A stretch of 64,000 nt of DNA from Paragonimus westermani (GCA_008508345.1 QNGE01000277.1:62001-126000), one strand, 5' to 3'. Counted from the first letter of the stretch, positions 12,802 through 25,469 are shown. Notes: generated by a model not told the origin, from the sequence alone. Numbers and translations are program-made.

Positions 12802-15800
12802 TAATATTGAATGTTAGCAAAACTGAGGCGATTGCAATAATATGGCCAGGTTTGAAGTGCAGCTCAACAGAAATTTGGAGTCAAAGGAGACAAGTTATAT
12901 TCAGCATCGTCTACTACAACAATTTCTCTTGTTTCTTATTTGTCTATGGCGTTGAATGTGTTCAGTAATAATTTGGATCGAATAAAAATAACGAAGTGGC
13001 TATTCGGATAGATTGAACTTCGCAGAAAGATTAGAGAGCGTAGAAAATTCTCAGTGTAAGAATTTTTCTCAACACACGTTTCGCCCCAGTGCTTATATGG
13101 GCAACAATCTAAAACTTCCATTTAATGTGTTATTGAAGCAAGTTTGCTACACACAGTGATTCACCAAATAGCCGGCCGTTGCACTCTCTGCGTTTCTCGC
13201 TCACAGAACAACTATAACATCCCAAAGATGTCTCTGAAATCACTTACATCCAGTCAAAGCCTAATCAACACTTCAGTGACTCTTCTTGCATATCATTCAG
13301 TCCTACGGTTCTGATTCACTGGTATCGACATGGTTGGCGGCATCCGATTCGGATTAGCCTGTCACAGTGACCGAAGCCAAAGGACGCCTGCGCTTAGCCA
13401 TCACTGCAGTTGGCTTGCGCTGCAACATTTGCAGTTCCACCAACACACCACATATCCAGTGTAAACCCGAAGGACTAAGACTGGGAGTTGTGCCAATGGG
13501 GCCTTTCTGTCCAGCCAGCCAATGGTGGTTAGCCACTTGATTGGCTAATAAGGAAAAGAAATCCCTATCTCTCGGAAACTAAATAGAGAGAGGCTATGAT
13601 GACGAGATCTACGCTGAGAAGAAAGATTTTTGAAGTGTAATACGAGAAGCTTTGCAGTATAGGAGTGCAGGTTAGTGCATCCCAAGGAAGATAGGGTTGA
13701 AAAAGAGAATTCTCTTTGGACTATGAAAAGCCAGGCAGACCATTCATCATAAAACGCACCAACAAACCTGGAAAAAGGAATGTATAGAAGACCACAACCA
13801 CTCACGCACACGCATCTGATTTTGTCTGGCTGCTCCCCTTTGGCCAATGTGACAAGGTTGAACCCGCAAGGACCGGAGTCACAGTCAGCACAGCCCTCCG
13901 GATCAAAACAGCACGCAAGCCTGACCACCACGCCAAGGTAGCAGAAAGGGTCAGGTGGTATCGACATATTTTCTAACCGACTAACATGTTCATATCATGC
14001 CCAGCCCTTTATCAGCAACTCTTGAATCCCTGAGAATGCGCTAGCAATTCAGACTTTTGTTTTTGACAATATTGCCATCGATGACGATCTGCCAACCAAC
14101 AACAGTGAGATGTCAAAAGCTCCGTCGTGTGAACCAATCTTTTTCCCCACGCAAACGCACTCGTGAACGAACCACATGTCGTGGGGCGGGTAGAATTCAG
14201 GATATCGTTGTTGCGTTCGCACAATGACTTCGTTCACTCACATATATCACGTACACTTGGTTTAGTTGGTTATGAACTGACAACTCAATTTTTACAATTT
14301 ACCTTCCAAATTTGAATGTATACTTCCAGTAACATTCAGACTTCTAGTTGCAGGTATTGTTCATAAGGTTTTTGGTTAAAGGCCGTTAGATGATGGCATT
14401 CGGTTCAAACAGAATGGAACTGACACCTGCATAGTCGTGTAAAACAGCGTGGGTTTTTTAAGGGCTCACATGTGAATTAAGCTTACAGAAGAACTGTTAA
14501 ATCCGCGATTAGATTGTTGACGGAAGAACGCTTTTTGGTGTAAATCCTTTCAAAACTCATGGAAGTGTCAGTTGTTTGTAGTCAAAGTTCACGAACTATT
14601 CTGGTTCAGATTTGCCGCATTTTTTTTACTAGCATCTAGTCATCTAGTGAGTTAGATAGCAAAAACGACCGTGTAGGTTGCACGATATGCGGATATAATG
14701 GGGAATTATCCAAACACCATAGACTGTGCAAATTTGATGGACTCACCCTTAATTGTACCCAACAGCCTGGGTTAACGGAAACTCAAAATCAAATCTAACA
14801 GCAATAGGAACAAACATTTTGGGTCCGTCTACAAACTGCTCACTACTTTGAGCTGGTGCCATTTACAAATTGCCCAGCTCCATCTTTGTTCTTATTTGAA
14901 GTCGAAAATAAAGGCTTTTCTTGCGACGCGAAAATATGACAGCCTTCATCTTACTAACGACACATGAGAGAACAACATGGATCAAAAACTAACGATACCA
15001 ATAGGTCGGCTTTGTGTAATTCGTGGACACCCGACATCCGGCCTCCATCTATTCTCCAGGTAGCAGCCAAATAACCTATATCCTCAAAGTTAACTTTCAA
15101 ATGGCCCGACTTCTGTGTATATTGTTATGGACTGGCCATGTTCTTTCAATCATGATTGACTATATTCCCATTTTTAAATCCCTAAATTCTCGGCACGGAC
15201 GCCGAGTACAAACACAGACAGGACTCATGGACAAACTACAAGGGGGCACCAGAGTGTCATATATTTAAGCATGTCTGCATTTTGTGTTTATCAGTAGCAT
15301 CTGCATGTTGGATAATAGCGACTGAAAGTCTTTTATCGGTGAGTTACATATGTTTTACATACCGTGGATAATCGTTTTGCTTGCCATCATTTTCTACATA
15401 TTCATAAACGCCGAACATCTGTTCTGTTTGACCACAAGTTCTAAGCAAGTAACTGAGAATCTAGCTTTGCGCTGACTGATAAAAGCCAATGAATCTAAGA
15501 ACCTGAAGGGACTTCCAAACATTCTCATTTTGTACATTTGCCAAGTAAGTTTTCTTCGATTCTAACGATCACCACAACTTTGGAATCTGCTCAACGTGAG
15601 CGCGATTAAATCAGTGCAGAAATTTTGTGTGTATTATTTTCTAATAGCTTGTTGTCTGCAATCGGAATCAATAAGTCACATTCGAAACTTTGACGGCATT
15701 TGTGTATTTTTGTTCTGTTTTGTATGGTTGTGCATGCTCACAGTATACAATGAATCTGACGCTCCATACTGGCTGTCAGATTGTTTGATTTTCACGATAT

Positions 15801-16560
15801 TGCAATTCCAGAGCGATAACAAATATCCCACATTTATTTGCTTTTGATATCATACTATTTACTAGAAATTCACTTATGGCTGACAAACTTTACGAAAACA
15901 TTTCAGAAACCAATTATTATTCTCTCGAGAAATCTGTGGTGAGGTTGATGTGTTCTATTGATAATGAGGCATCTCAGTGATGCCAACATACATTTGCCTG
16001 AGCTCCTCTAGTTCCATTTTTAACTGATTGAAATGACAGTTTAATCTTCTTCTGAACTGATCACGGTATATATTTGCATTCCAACTCAGCCATTTACCAG
16101 AAGCATGAATCGTCGAATTTGAAAGATTGATATCCGTTTTATCTCTAGTGTTGGGTGCGTATTAAAAATTGATAAAAGCTGATACCGGTAACAACAATAA
16201 ATTCGTCACTAATAGGCCGCTAGTGATTAGGATGGTGTCATTTGTTGAGTGAAATGAAAATCAGAACAAGCAAGCTGCAAATGTTAGAGAGTAGCCTAAG
16301 ACTGTTTGATTCCTGGGACTGCGAACCAAACTGAATTTTTACAAGCATTCTGAATACCTGCGAAAAATCATTGATGCAAAGTTGTTTGAACATAAGAGCT
16401 GATAATGCGATCAGCATTATTCTGTTGCTCATAATGTTACTAAACGTAATGAGGGTCGGAAACTGTACGCACATAGAAGATGAATCAGAGAGGTGAGCTC
16501 AAACATATCATTGATGAATGGGCAGTGAACAAGAAGAAAACCCAAATATGCGATGTTGAT
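12802..16560. other. No confident gene; one GC-richer stretch
   Basis: Nothing assignable. Between about 13330 and 13970 the base composition rises and frames are open on both strands: plus 13367-13540 with RCNICSSTNTPHIQC, minus 13354-13536 and minus 13545-13967. The plus frame begins like a Ly6-type cysteine pattern but stops after 57 codons, with no clear splice sites. The composition shift suggests an old inserted repeat or a decayed gene. Confidence 0.4.
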
Positions 16561-16632
16561 ATCTCCGTAGATATTCCGGCGGTGGTGCAACAGAACATGG
16601 GAGGCTAGATTAATGAACAATATGCCCTACAA

Positions 16633-17417
16633 GAGAATGGCATTATTTCGAATTCAGATTCCCAACTTCGCAAAAGATTTCATGAAGCCATGAGTTGTAA
16701 ACCATCTCAGTGTTGTTGCCGCCTAAACATGTAATGTTGATTTATCCGTAAATACAAAAGGTGCGAACTGTCACATGAGCCGGAAAGTTGCACTCACTGA
16801 GATTCATTCGACCAGTTCAACCTCGGTTCAATGCGGTAATCCTCGTCCACCACTGTGAGAGGTGATCTAAGTTAGTGGAAACTTTCACGCCTTGCATGGA
16901 GTAAAATGCGAGCCGATAAATTGCGCCACTCATTATGGATGCCATCAAATGTTTAGTGGGCAATCTGGTACAAAATATTTTCGGTACGTCCCAGTTTCCT
17001 AAGATTCTGCTCAATGGTGATGTTGCTTCAATGGACTTTGCATACACGTTCGCAATCCGATCTGTGTTGCGGTAGACTGTGGCTGTTAGAGAGGTTTCCT
17101 TGAAGTATCACAACTGTCAAGCAATCTGCGCCTGAACTTGGTTGTTTTCCCATTCAATACGACCTATTTGAAACAGAGTCTGAAAGAGAGATTTGACCGT
17201 GAAGTTAAACAGTTTGTGTTTAACATTGCCGTGATTCTGTTGGAGCAAGCGCTATTTGAATGGAACAAGTTTGCTTACTCATGTTTCCGCACGAAATGTG
17301 CGCTATCAAATGTTGCGGTGAAGTTCACTGCTGTAAACTACGCACCACGCACGTTGCTCAGCATAGCCCCTATCAGCTAGTCCATTCTAATTATCCAACG
17401 AAATAACATCCACATCT
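16633..17417 (+). repeat. Left arm of a 785-bp inverted repeat
   Basis: This is the exact inverted partner of 25470-26254. Aligned base by base, the two 785-base arms differ at 6 positions with no insertions or deletions (99.2% identity), and 8052 bases lie between them. The inner end is sharp: similarity stops after CATCCACATCT at 17417. At the outer end identity falls abruptly, but weaker R1-family similarity continues. Each arm carries two divergent open frames (here minus 16817-17047 and plus 17138-17380, 76 and 80 codons) without known motifs. It could be the terminal repeat of a large element or an inverted duplication kept alike by gene conversion. Confidence 0.95.
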
Positions 17418-17584
17418 AAAATATATGCCACAATCGGTGTTTGTTAAACCGTGTCAGCCCCTTAAGTTGAACTACAGTTCCATCTGGTTAGTGGAAAACC
17501 TATCAAAATTACCTAGTCTATTACTTAATACGGAAAGACTTGATGCATGAGGACAGATTGATGCGTCAAATGCGGAAGGCCAGT

Positions 17585-17890
17585 AGAAACTGTTGTTGAA
17601 ATTTGGATGTTCAAGATAAATCGCAGTTACCCAAGCTTTACAGGTACACTAATACAATTCCAACGGTATTGCTACAGAACAAGGCAGGCCTGTTGAATTG
17701 ACATCATAAGCTTCAAGAGAATTGTATTATTTCGAAGTCAGATTCTCAAGTTCTCGGAAGGTCGCAAAATATTCGCACCAAATTTAGTATGAATTATTTG
17801 AACAGTTTGAACAGTGTCGTGTTTAACGTGTTATTGACAAACAGATTAGGAATAACACAACGTTACGAACAAGATGTAACACTCTTCCTC
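17585..17890 (+). repeat. Dispersed repeat family R1, copy 3
   Basis: This sits 170 bases inside the left arm and repeats, in diverged form, the sequence at the outer edge of both arms. Shared blocks include ATTCC-ACGGTATTGCTACAGAAC, then CAAGAGAATTGTATTATTTCGAA and CAGATTCTCAA. Its 3' half matches the reverse complement of 2202-2440. So it bridges the two parts of R1 and shows that the family is at least 300 bases long. Confidence 0.6.
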
Positions 17891-17944
17891 ATTTTACCGA
17901 TCGCACAGTGGCGCGTTCAGTAGCAGTGATAAAATGAGAAAGAG
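17882..17944. repeat. Small imperfect hairpin beside R1
   Basis: The 17 bases at 17882-17898 (CTCTTCCTCATTTTACC) pair with 17928-17944 at 15 of 17 positions, around a loop of 29 bases. It lies directly after the R1 copy, where copy 1 has its second palindromic arm. Its origin is not clear. Confidence 0.45.
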
Positions 17945-18356
17945 GTTATTTTGACAATGACATTATTGTGAATCTTTAAAGGTAATTTATTTAGTTAGTT
18001 TTATTTGGCCGCACTGTATTTTGTATAACCTGGTTAAGTTCAACCTTAAACACCGAGGAATTAATCCAGCCATATGATCTTTCATCGCATATGATGTACT
18101 TCTAATTCGCCAGCGATCGAATCACTCCACTTTCTCAGCCGCGTTGATGACTTCACCTATTTTATTCACAAGAAGCCAGTTCGGGAGCTTGTAATATTCA
18201 TAAATTAAGTTAACTTAACAAGGTTTTGATGATGTAGCTTACATATGCAAACGGTATCTGTGGTCGGGATGTGTCCAGCAACTGCGGCCACTGATTGTTT
18301 GTGGGACTCTACAATAATGTTGGTCTCCAGTAACACCGCCCCCTGCCCTTGTTTAG

Positions 18357-18561
18357 GCAAGTGGACCTTGGCTCCAAAGGATCTACCAGTGCGACCTTCT
18401 CCGAGGATGGGAACGAATTATCAAACAGTCTTTACTGGCATAAACAGACCGTTATCCTTTGGTTAAAGATGGACAATTTTGGAGTAACAGCAACTACATT
18501 AAATTCGGTTCTTCACCTGAGCTCATTTTTAATTATCGTTCTGCTTGTTGTGTCACATTAG
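18357..18561 (+). CDS. Likely terminal exon with a hydrophobic or GPI-type tail
   Basis: One of the better exon calls. A long pyrimidine-rich acceptor (CCCCCTGCCCTTGTTTAG) leads into 68 codons in phase 2, ending in TAG. The middle is polar (GSKGSTSATFSEDGNELSNS). The last 20 residues are a small-residue spacer and a hydrophobic tail (start VLHLSSFLIIVLLVVSH, then stop). That is the form of a GPI-anchor signal or a C-terminal membrane anchor on a secreted or surface protein. An AATAAA lies at 18720-18725. Upstream exons were not found; if they exist, they lie to the left, across or within the inverted-repeat arm. The protein family is unknown. Confidence 0.45.
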
Positions 18562-19009
18562 TATCATGGAAAAAAATTACCGTGTAGAACCCCTTTTTCT
18601 AGTGACTACCTATCGCAGTAATGGTCTTGGCCCACCGTGTCTCTCTCCGAACATTTTGAGGCAAATACTGGATTATAAATTAAAATGTCTTTTGGTTTTT
18701 TAGTGAGCTTTTCATGCAAAATAAATTGTCACTCTCCATAGAAAGCGTTTAACCTGCTAGGCATTACGTACACAACACTGAAGGTCGTCATTTGGATGAG
18801 ATGTTTCAATATCGCTTTGAAAACTTGCACAATGGTAGCAGATGAATTGTAGCCCGTGATGCATGCGTGCACGTCTGAGAGGTTCACAAATGTATCCAAC
18901 ACAAGTCTGTCCTTCTTTCAAAGTGAAATAATCATGACCTCCATCTAGATTGGAAGCTCAGATTTAAGGCGCTCTGTTGAACAGCTCTCTGTTGCCGGTT
19001 TAAGTTCAC

Positions 19010-19225
19010 CTGGAACAATATGCATACAAGCTCCCGAGGGTAGGATTTGAAGCTCTCGAGTGTTCTCTGTTCGGATAAGTTGGGCATATAGTTGTCACGA
19101 CAAATCTTGATGTACACTGTCCCTTGAGTAAGACTGGCATCAAAACCCTCAGTTATTTTTGAATAGTTCATCGCGGGTGTTATTAACAAGGCCGAGGTCG
19201 ATAATGATGATGATGTGTGCTCTGA
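19010..19225 (-). CDS. Candidate internal exon, unknown protein
   Basis: Read on the minus strand, the acceptor TCTCAACCAACTCAG leads into exactly 72 codons in phase 0, ended by the donor TTCCAG, then GTGAAC, also in phase 0. The frame stays open on both sides (18932-19330). The translation is balanced and protein-like (for example TEGFDASLTQGTVYIKICRD), with a serine-rich start. No domain is recognised and neighbouring exons were not found. Confidence 0.35.
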
Positions 19226-19330
19226 CTGAGTTGGTTGAGATTTAAATTGCAGAATGTTGTATTTTTCATTATCAAGCGCACCGTTGCATAAGCCGCCATT
19301 CCGTACCAACCAGAAATCCAAATCGGACAC

Positions 19331-22300
19331 GTTGAATTGTCAGTAATCGTTCGGGCAAGGGTTGAAAATGCGCACAACACCAGCGTCTGTTGTTTCGTGT
19401 CACCATGGGCACTGGGGGATAAAGGCGAATGGGATGGTTCGCTGAGGTTTATTGGATTTTCTCTGTGAAGTGCATTGTATTCCTTCAGAGCTGTTGCACG
19501 TTACGGATGGGCGCTGACTGCCTAACCGCCCATTTTGAGTACATAGAGGTATTTGTTGTTCCTACGAGCCCTTCGGTAAGGGTTGTTTTAATGACCCATC
19601 ATTGTCACTCACCCTGACATATGACCTTCACTCCTGCATCAGGGTGAACCAGTATGCTGACCTACAAACGTCAAAACAACTGATGGTCTACAGACCTGTG
19701 ATGGGCGAACTGGCGAATAGCGGCACCACTACAAGAAGTCGAGCGAATGGCAGTCGTAGGTCCACGACAGACGATGTTGCAATGCGTGGAGTTATTCAGC
19801 TAACCTCACTTGTTTATATTTTCTTTCGCTAAAGCAAAAACCACTACCACGGCACTCGTTACAAAATAAGGAACTGCTAAGGGATTTGAAGTGCACAAAC
19901 GAAAGAAGACAACTCACGGCACAGAACAACTCAAAGTACGCGATATTTATCGAGTTGCCCGCATCAGCGAACGTTTTTCTGTCAACCGTGGGGACTTGCC
20001 TCCTAATATAATGCACATCTGAAAATGCACATTTTTACAGAACGTGTTCGTCGATTACTGTTCCATAATCGTAACAAAGATACCACGGCATCAGCGAGTT
20101 ATTGAAGTACTTTCGATACAACATTCTTTCTAGCCTTTTCGTCCAATCTACACTCATCTGCCAAAGATCAGATAAGGAACACGTGCTTAGAATTTACGAA
20201 GTGACTCAAAACGTTCTCAGCTACTAAAGGCAGTATGGTTGGCAGCAGAAACCTTACTGTCCTCAATAGTCTCAATTAAACGCTAGTATACACCGTTTAC
20301 GTCTTTGCATTACATTGTCAAATATGACATCTAAGGTTGATTGAAACTCTTTAATACTGATTGGTTTTCTTAATCGTTCTAATTTAACAATTCCTATTTG
20401 TCAGAAGCTAAGTGAAACACCGAACAAGCCAGATGAAATCCCTCGGTTCTAGATTGCAAGTAACGCAATGTCTATTTAGAAAGGGAAATAAACTCTGCTA
20501 ATTACGTATGACGATAAAATCGAGTTGGCAAAATAACAGTTAGGTTGATGGAAATAACTAGAGTCCTTTATTCCATTTGACTAATGCACATGCATTCACT
20601 GGGCCACACCCAAAGTGTAATGAATGAAATTAGTTGAGATAATGGACCACGGTACGGTACCCATACGGATGACAGTCATTTCAAACAGTGTCCAAAAAAG
20701 ATATTGCTGAGAGCATGTCTTATGGTATGATTTAATAAACTAAAGACCCTACCTAAGTGTTTTTCTTCGTTAGTGGAAATCGAACAAATTAACGTCATGT
20801 GGGAATCGGGACAACAAAAGATGTAGAAGTTGTCTTTTCTCTGCTGTTAATCTCAATTTCTACTTGCTTCGGCTTTTAGCAGATTGTAATACACAGTATA
20901 ATCTGAACCGTTTTGCAGACGTGTCTGATTCAATTTGGATAATGAATGCATAAAGCGTTACGCTGCCATTTCTCCTTCCTGTATTCCTCTGTGTCCTTCA
21001 GACAGTTGTTTGCAGTCAAGTTCCTTAATCCCTCTTAGTTTCATGAGATGTGCTCGAATTATATGTGAAATAATGGATGGAAAGAGAGATGGGCTGATTA
21101 TCGCAGAATGAACAAAACAGAGTGACAAAATAACACACAAGTGATGCGAAAATTTTCTAACAAGTTCCGTCGGCACAGATCTGCATTCTAGGTCACGGTG
21201 ATCTCTCTAAGTTCTGTGAAGAAGGATTAACGTTATGAGGAAACAGCAATAAGTGAATGCCATAAAGGCATTCACGTCAGTCAGATTAAGATTGACCCGA
21301 CCTAGTGATAAGGACACTGTTGACTTGTTTTGCATATTCGTTACGAGGATTCCTATCACGATCGCGACAGATGTGTTCTCCCTATACTCAAGGGTGTGAT
21401 TACGGTGAATTATTTCCTATCTGTTTAAGTACTTTAAATTTAGTAGACCTAAAACTGATATCACCCTAGGGTTGTTAGTTAAATAACTATGTCGTTTTGC
21501 AATTTTGATTTTGGACGTAAAAGAAAATTATGTAACAGAAGGCTAATCAGCAGATCTAATAACCGGAGTTTTATTCGCAAATGTGGTAAAGAGCATTCAA
21601 CTCCGCCAAATCATCCTTACCTTAAGGTCTTACACGTGAAACCTATTTTTGCCAAGTGCTTCAGTTAAACACTGTAAGTTGTAAATTTTTATTTGTGTTT
21701 CTCCGGAAATAAATGTCATCACTCAATCAGAGGGTAACAAAGGATGTACGAACGGCATGTTAGTCGGAATACTTTGAGGGAGAAGACTGAACAATATATT
21801 TCAGCCGAGCATTATAATCATTTTCACAGCTTCACGTGACCAAGGCACAACAGTAGTGGAAAAGAATAACTAAACAATAGTATATGTGTGATGTCTCTAG
21901 ATCAACACGTCGTGGTGTTAAGAAACAGACCTGGAGGATTTGGGCCTATCATGAAAGGTTCATGGGGGTTTCCACAAATGGTGAAACGTAAACAAGGTTC
22001 TTTCACCTCTCGTAACAGTTTACTGGTGCGTTTATTATATATCGGTCTAGCGAGCTAATGGAGGCATAATTCTTCGGTGTGAAAACAACACAGACTGTCT
22101 TAGCAGTGTCCAGCTTGAGTGTAAGTTGTCAAACGTGGTAACGACTGCCCGGGGCAATTTATCGGAAGGAACAATAAAAAAGATATCACATAAATTTTAA
22201 GCGCAGGACATAAGAAATAAATCTGCCAGTTAAGGGTGAGGTTGTCGCAAGACGGCTAAGAAATATACTCAACCATACAATCGGCCCGAAATGTGCTACC

Positions 22301-22920
22301 ACAGAACTCCCAACCCAGCTCTAGACATCTCCCATTATATACTGATTGAACGTCAAGACGGCATCTGAGGAGAACCCAGAAGCGTCATTCACGGTGGCTG
22401 ACACACGGCTAAACACGGCCACTCAAGGGTGGTATCCTCCCTTATTTTACTGAGCGTTTCGTTATCAAACGAGTGGATATCATCACTGCGTGTGCTTGAG
22501 GGCTGAGGTTCGATGGATCATACCGAACTATCAGAAACCTAAAGGATCCCACAACGCCAAATAACGCTTGTTGCTGGCAGACTTTACATTTGGAGGATTC
22601 TCTATGCGCCAGCAACTAATCTTTATTTACAAATACCTGTATGTCAAGCATTCTCCAACCAAATATTAACTACCTACCACCGCTCAGCAAGTAAAAATCC
22701 AGAAAAAAGGATAAACGGATGATACCTATGCCAATAACCGATATCCTCAATCGGTCACGATAATATGGCAACGTCATGACAACTAAGACGGAGACTATAA
22801 ACAGCCGAGAGGCACAAAGCATGTGAAGAGGGTTAAAGGAAAACAAGTCGTAAGGATTGAGGATAGGAAGAGAATGGCAGTTCAAATAAGGTGATCAAAA
22901 TTGGAAAAGTATAACAAACA
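19331..22920. other. No confident gene
   Basis: Short frames only. One at 19602-19832 (plus) is GC-richer, with RSRANGSRRSTTDDVAM, and has no splice support. The stretch at about 22300-22900 precedes the PLE and may include its decayed N-terminal part, but I cannot align it. Confidence 0.45.
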
Positions 22921-23010
22921 AGGGAGAGTTAACCAACTTGTGGCACAAGTAAATCTGGCAGCCTGTCAGAAGAGGCATAGGAACAAATTGGAAAATCTAT
23001 CGTCCTAGTC

Positions 23011-23800
23011 ATGACCTGTAGCAAGCAATCAAATACCCTCACCAAAAGCAAACAACAAGCAATGAAAAACCTTGAAAAGAATGTTGTCATGATTCTAAAA
23101 CAGGAAAGAGGTCGGAAGTCGGTCATCATAGGCAAGGCGCGCTGTGTTGAGAAAGCAAAACAGCTACTCAAAGAAACAACCACCTACCGTCTACTCAGTG
23201 TTGATCTCGCCACAAAAATAGCCAGCAAGATCAGCACCGCGTTAATGAAAAAAGAAGATACGCACGAGATAAGCAGGAAGAAACTTTGGAAACTCCAGCC
23301 GGATCACGTGACCAGTATGTACTACCTAAAGTGTACAACAACGATATCCCACCTCGAACATATTTACCACTACTGAGCACACAGACAAACAATCTGATCA
23401 AAGACCAACTTAAGCGACCGCAATATCCCCTAGAAGTATTAGAACATTCGATCAGCAATTTTCCGTAATCCTTGAATAAACTGAGAATGGTGAAGTTAGA
23501 GGAAGAAGCGACATTCAATGGCAAAACAACTGATATCTTCATTGATCCCATTCAGCAATAGAAGCATTCTAAACACCGCTGCAGAACAAATTGCAACCAA
23601 ATAAGTTCATGAAACCGGAAAATATACCCAACCTCGTAGAACCATGCTTGTCAACATACCTCAAATCCAAAGATCCAATCTATGAGCAAATTGAAAGAAA
23701 TTCTATATCCGGATTCAACATCAGGCCGGTCATGCAGACTTTGAAGAGTATCGCGCTGTCAAAGATCAGGTAAATTATGAGGATACGATATGCTGACGGT
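23011..23800 (+). pseudogene. PLE reverse transcriptase domain, inactivated
   Basis: Three pieces cover the RT. At 23041-23310 is NVVMILKQERGRKSVII (family: a VxLxADKGRxTVV-type motif, here without the Asp), followed by YRLLSVDLATKIASKI. At 23316-23465, after a frameshift, comes YVLPKVYNNDIPPRTY (family YGLPKVHKP-IPLRP). At 23591-23770 is LVEPCLSTYLKSKDPIYEQI, the stretch before motif B, where the family GSPxS has become ISGFN. Motif C at 23789-23800 reads YADG instead of YVDD. Motif A at about 23490-23515 reads KLEEEATF where the family has SFDVxxLF. So two of the three catalytic Asp are gone. Confidence 0.85.
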
Positions 23801-24324
23801 ACACTTGCAATCCCTAAACGCTCAGTGATAGAAGACACGGACTGCTCAGCAACGTGTTCAGCGATCTCGAACTTACCATGCATATTAAAACAGATAACCC
23901 GTTGCTGTTGTTTTCAGTGTAATAATCAGTAGCAAACCTGCTGTGACGTTGGAAACTTTAGTTTTTATGAGGAGAAACACGCAGAAGCCAATCCGTCAAA
24001 CTCGTGGCAGCCATTTATTCCGCCATGAGAAACTGGCCGCACTCCAATTCCGATTGAAAGAACTTAAACGCACTGCGATATCACAGACGTCTTGAGGAGG
24101 GAAGGAGGGTAACTGTGCCGATGGACGGGGATTCATGCTCTACGGAATCATCGACGAGACGGACCGTGTTCCCATCCATCAAAGCTTCATCAGAAATGAC
24201 CACCGGACTTGCGAAACCACGTGAAATCACGCAAGCACACGAGCCGACAGCAGCATTATGAAGAACACTATCGAAAGCAGCATAACATCTTAAACTGGTA
24301 GATAGAAGAAGCGCTACACACAAA

Positions 24325-24640
24325 ACCCAATGCAATGACTGCGGATGACATTAGGCCGGCTGAACCGAGTAGAAATTATGAACAGGTTTGCGTGAACACG
24401 AATTGCTCATCAAGGGACACGACTAATTTCCTTTCGTCTCCATCCATGACAGTAAAACGGGGCACACTATCAACCTGAACACCGCAGAATCCGTTGTCTA
24501 GCCAACACAAGACACGCAGGAGAATATTCCGAGGTCTTGTATTCGTCAGCTGGATCTATGACCAACACACCGGGCTGGAAATTATCTGCGAACCAATGCG
24601 GCCTGCGGACGTGGTGAGGTGTGAATGCTGTGATGAGTAA
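24325..24640 (+). pseudogene. PLE GIY-YIG endonuclease domain, inactivated
   Basis: One frame gives TQCNDCG, stop, H, stop, AG, stop, TE, stop, KL, stop, T, then GLREHELLIKGHD. With family residues at the stops this is the usual CxxCxxxYxGQTxxxLxxRxxEH pattern. The conserved REHE is intact and is followed by KTGHTINLNTAESVV. After a frameshift near 24500 the next frame reads HKTRRRIFRGL and HTGLEIICEPMRPADVV, matching the end of the domain. The minus frame 24470-24703 and the plus frame 24667-24912 are shadows. Confidence 0.75.
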
Positions 24641-24650
24641 CTGGCAGCAA

Positions 24651-25469
24651 ACCCGAGCAGATTTGTTTGAGTGAATTTGCAACTTGTGGTCAACGTGGAA
24701 CAAAGGAGTACCAGTCAGTCCGAGTTCTAAAAGTTGCGTGGACTACACCCTGTCAAACGACAAGGAGAAACCGGATTTCAACAGCATCAGAACGTAATCC
24801 AACAGGCGTTCCAACGAAGGCTGCAAACATTCGGACCTCAGGTCAGCAACCACTAATGGTAGCTGGTGTCTCCGACCAAAGATTGAAAGCACCAGAGGTT
24901 GGCCATTCATGATTCACGTCAAAAGGTCAACTGACTCTGTTATGCAGGTGCAGGCATCCAGGGAATTTCATTAAACTACATCATATAACCTATTCGTTGA
25001 ATCATCTACGCACTGATTGTGACCTCGATGGATGATAAAACTTTGGTAGTCTAAACGACAATCTTGTTGTACGTTCCAGTACATAAACTCTCAACACAGC
25101 TAGGAACAACCCCACCAATGTTCCCAACCGTCATATAATTAACACGTTGAATATATATATATTTCTTCTTGTATGATCAAACAACCACACCACCAACAGA
25201 ATGAATTTCCTGAAAGTTGCAGTCTTCGCTTCCCACTCAAATCCTGATCCCGCGACAGCATTCCTAGAGAGAATGTGATGTGCTTTCCAGAAGCACTTGT
25301 TCCTAACACTGAAGCTGCAGTCCAATGCTTGGCATTGCTACGTGCAGGGGGAATCAAGGAATATTTTTATAATTGTAAAAAGTACCAAGCGTGTAGACAT
25401 CTTTGAGCTGATGAGGGTTTCAAACATGCACTCTGATACTTGTCATACAGCTTATAGTCTAGACGGCAA
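24651..25469. other. 3' flank of the PLE; no gene seen
   Basis: The sequence runs from the PLE end to the inner end of the right arm. It contains a short (AT)7 run at 25150-25163. The two overlapping minus frames at 25131-25357 show no motif. Confidence 0.5.

Larger units (their letters stand above)
22925..24650 (+). mobile_element. Decayed Penelope-like retroelement (RT + GIY-YIG)
   Basis: The plus strand carries, in order and at normal spacing, the reverse transcriptase core of a PLE (about 23040-23800) and its GIY-YIG endonuclease (about 24325-24640). The order RT then C-terminal GIY-YIG is diagnostic for this class. The frame is broken by several frameshifts and many stops. Most stops stand where the family has Gln or Arg codons, consistent with long neutral decay. 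The 5' end is not defined, and I see no long terminal repeats next to it. It lies between the two inverted arms, 1.2 kb from the right one (25470), with nothing to show that it owns them. Confidence 0.85.

Noticed and set aside
13545..13967. 140-codon minus frame
   Set aside because: Ser/Phe/Leu-rich translation without a domain, opposite another open frame in a GC-richer patch. Its length is within chance for the window.
24470..24912. Open frames 24470-24703 (minus) and 24667-24912 (plus)
   Set aside because: They overlap or follow the decayed PLE endonuclease in other frames and show no motif. They are open because this part is GC-richer.
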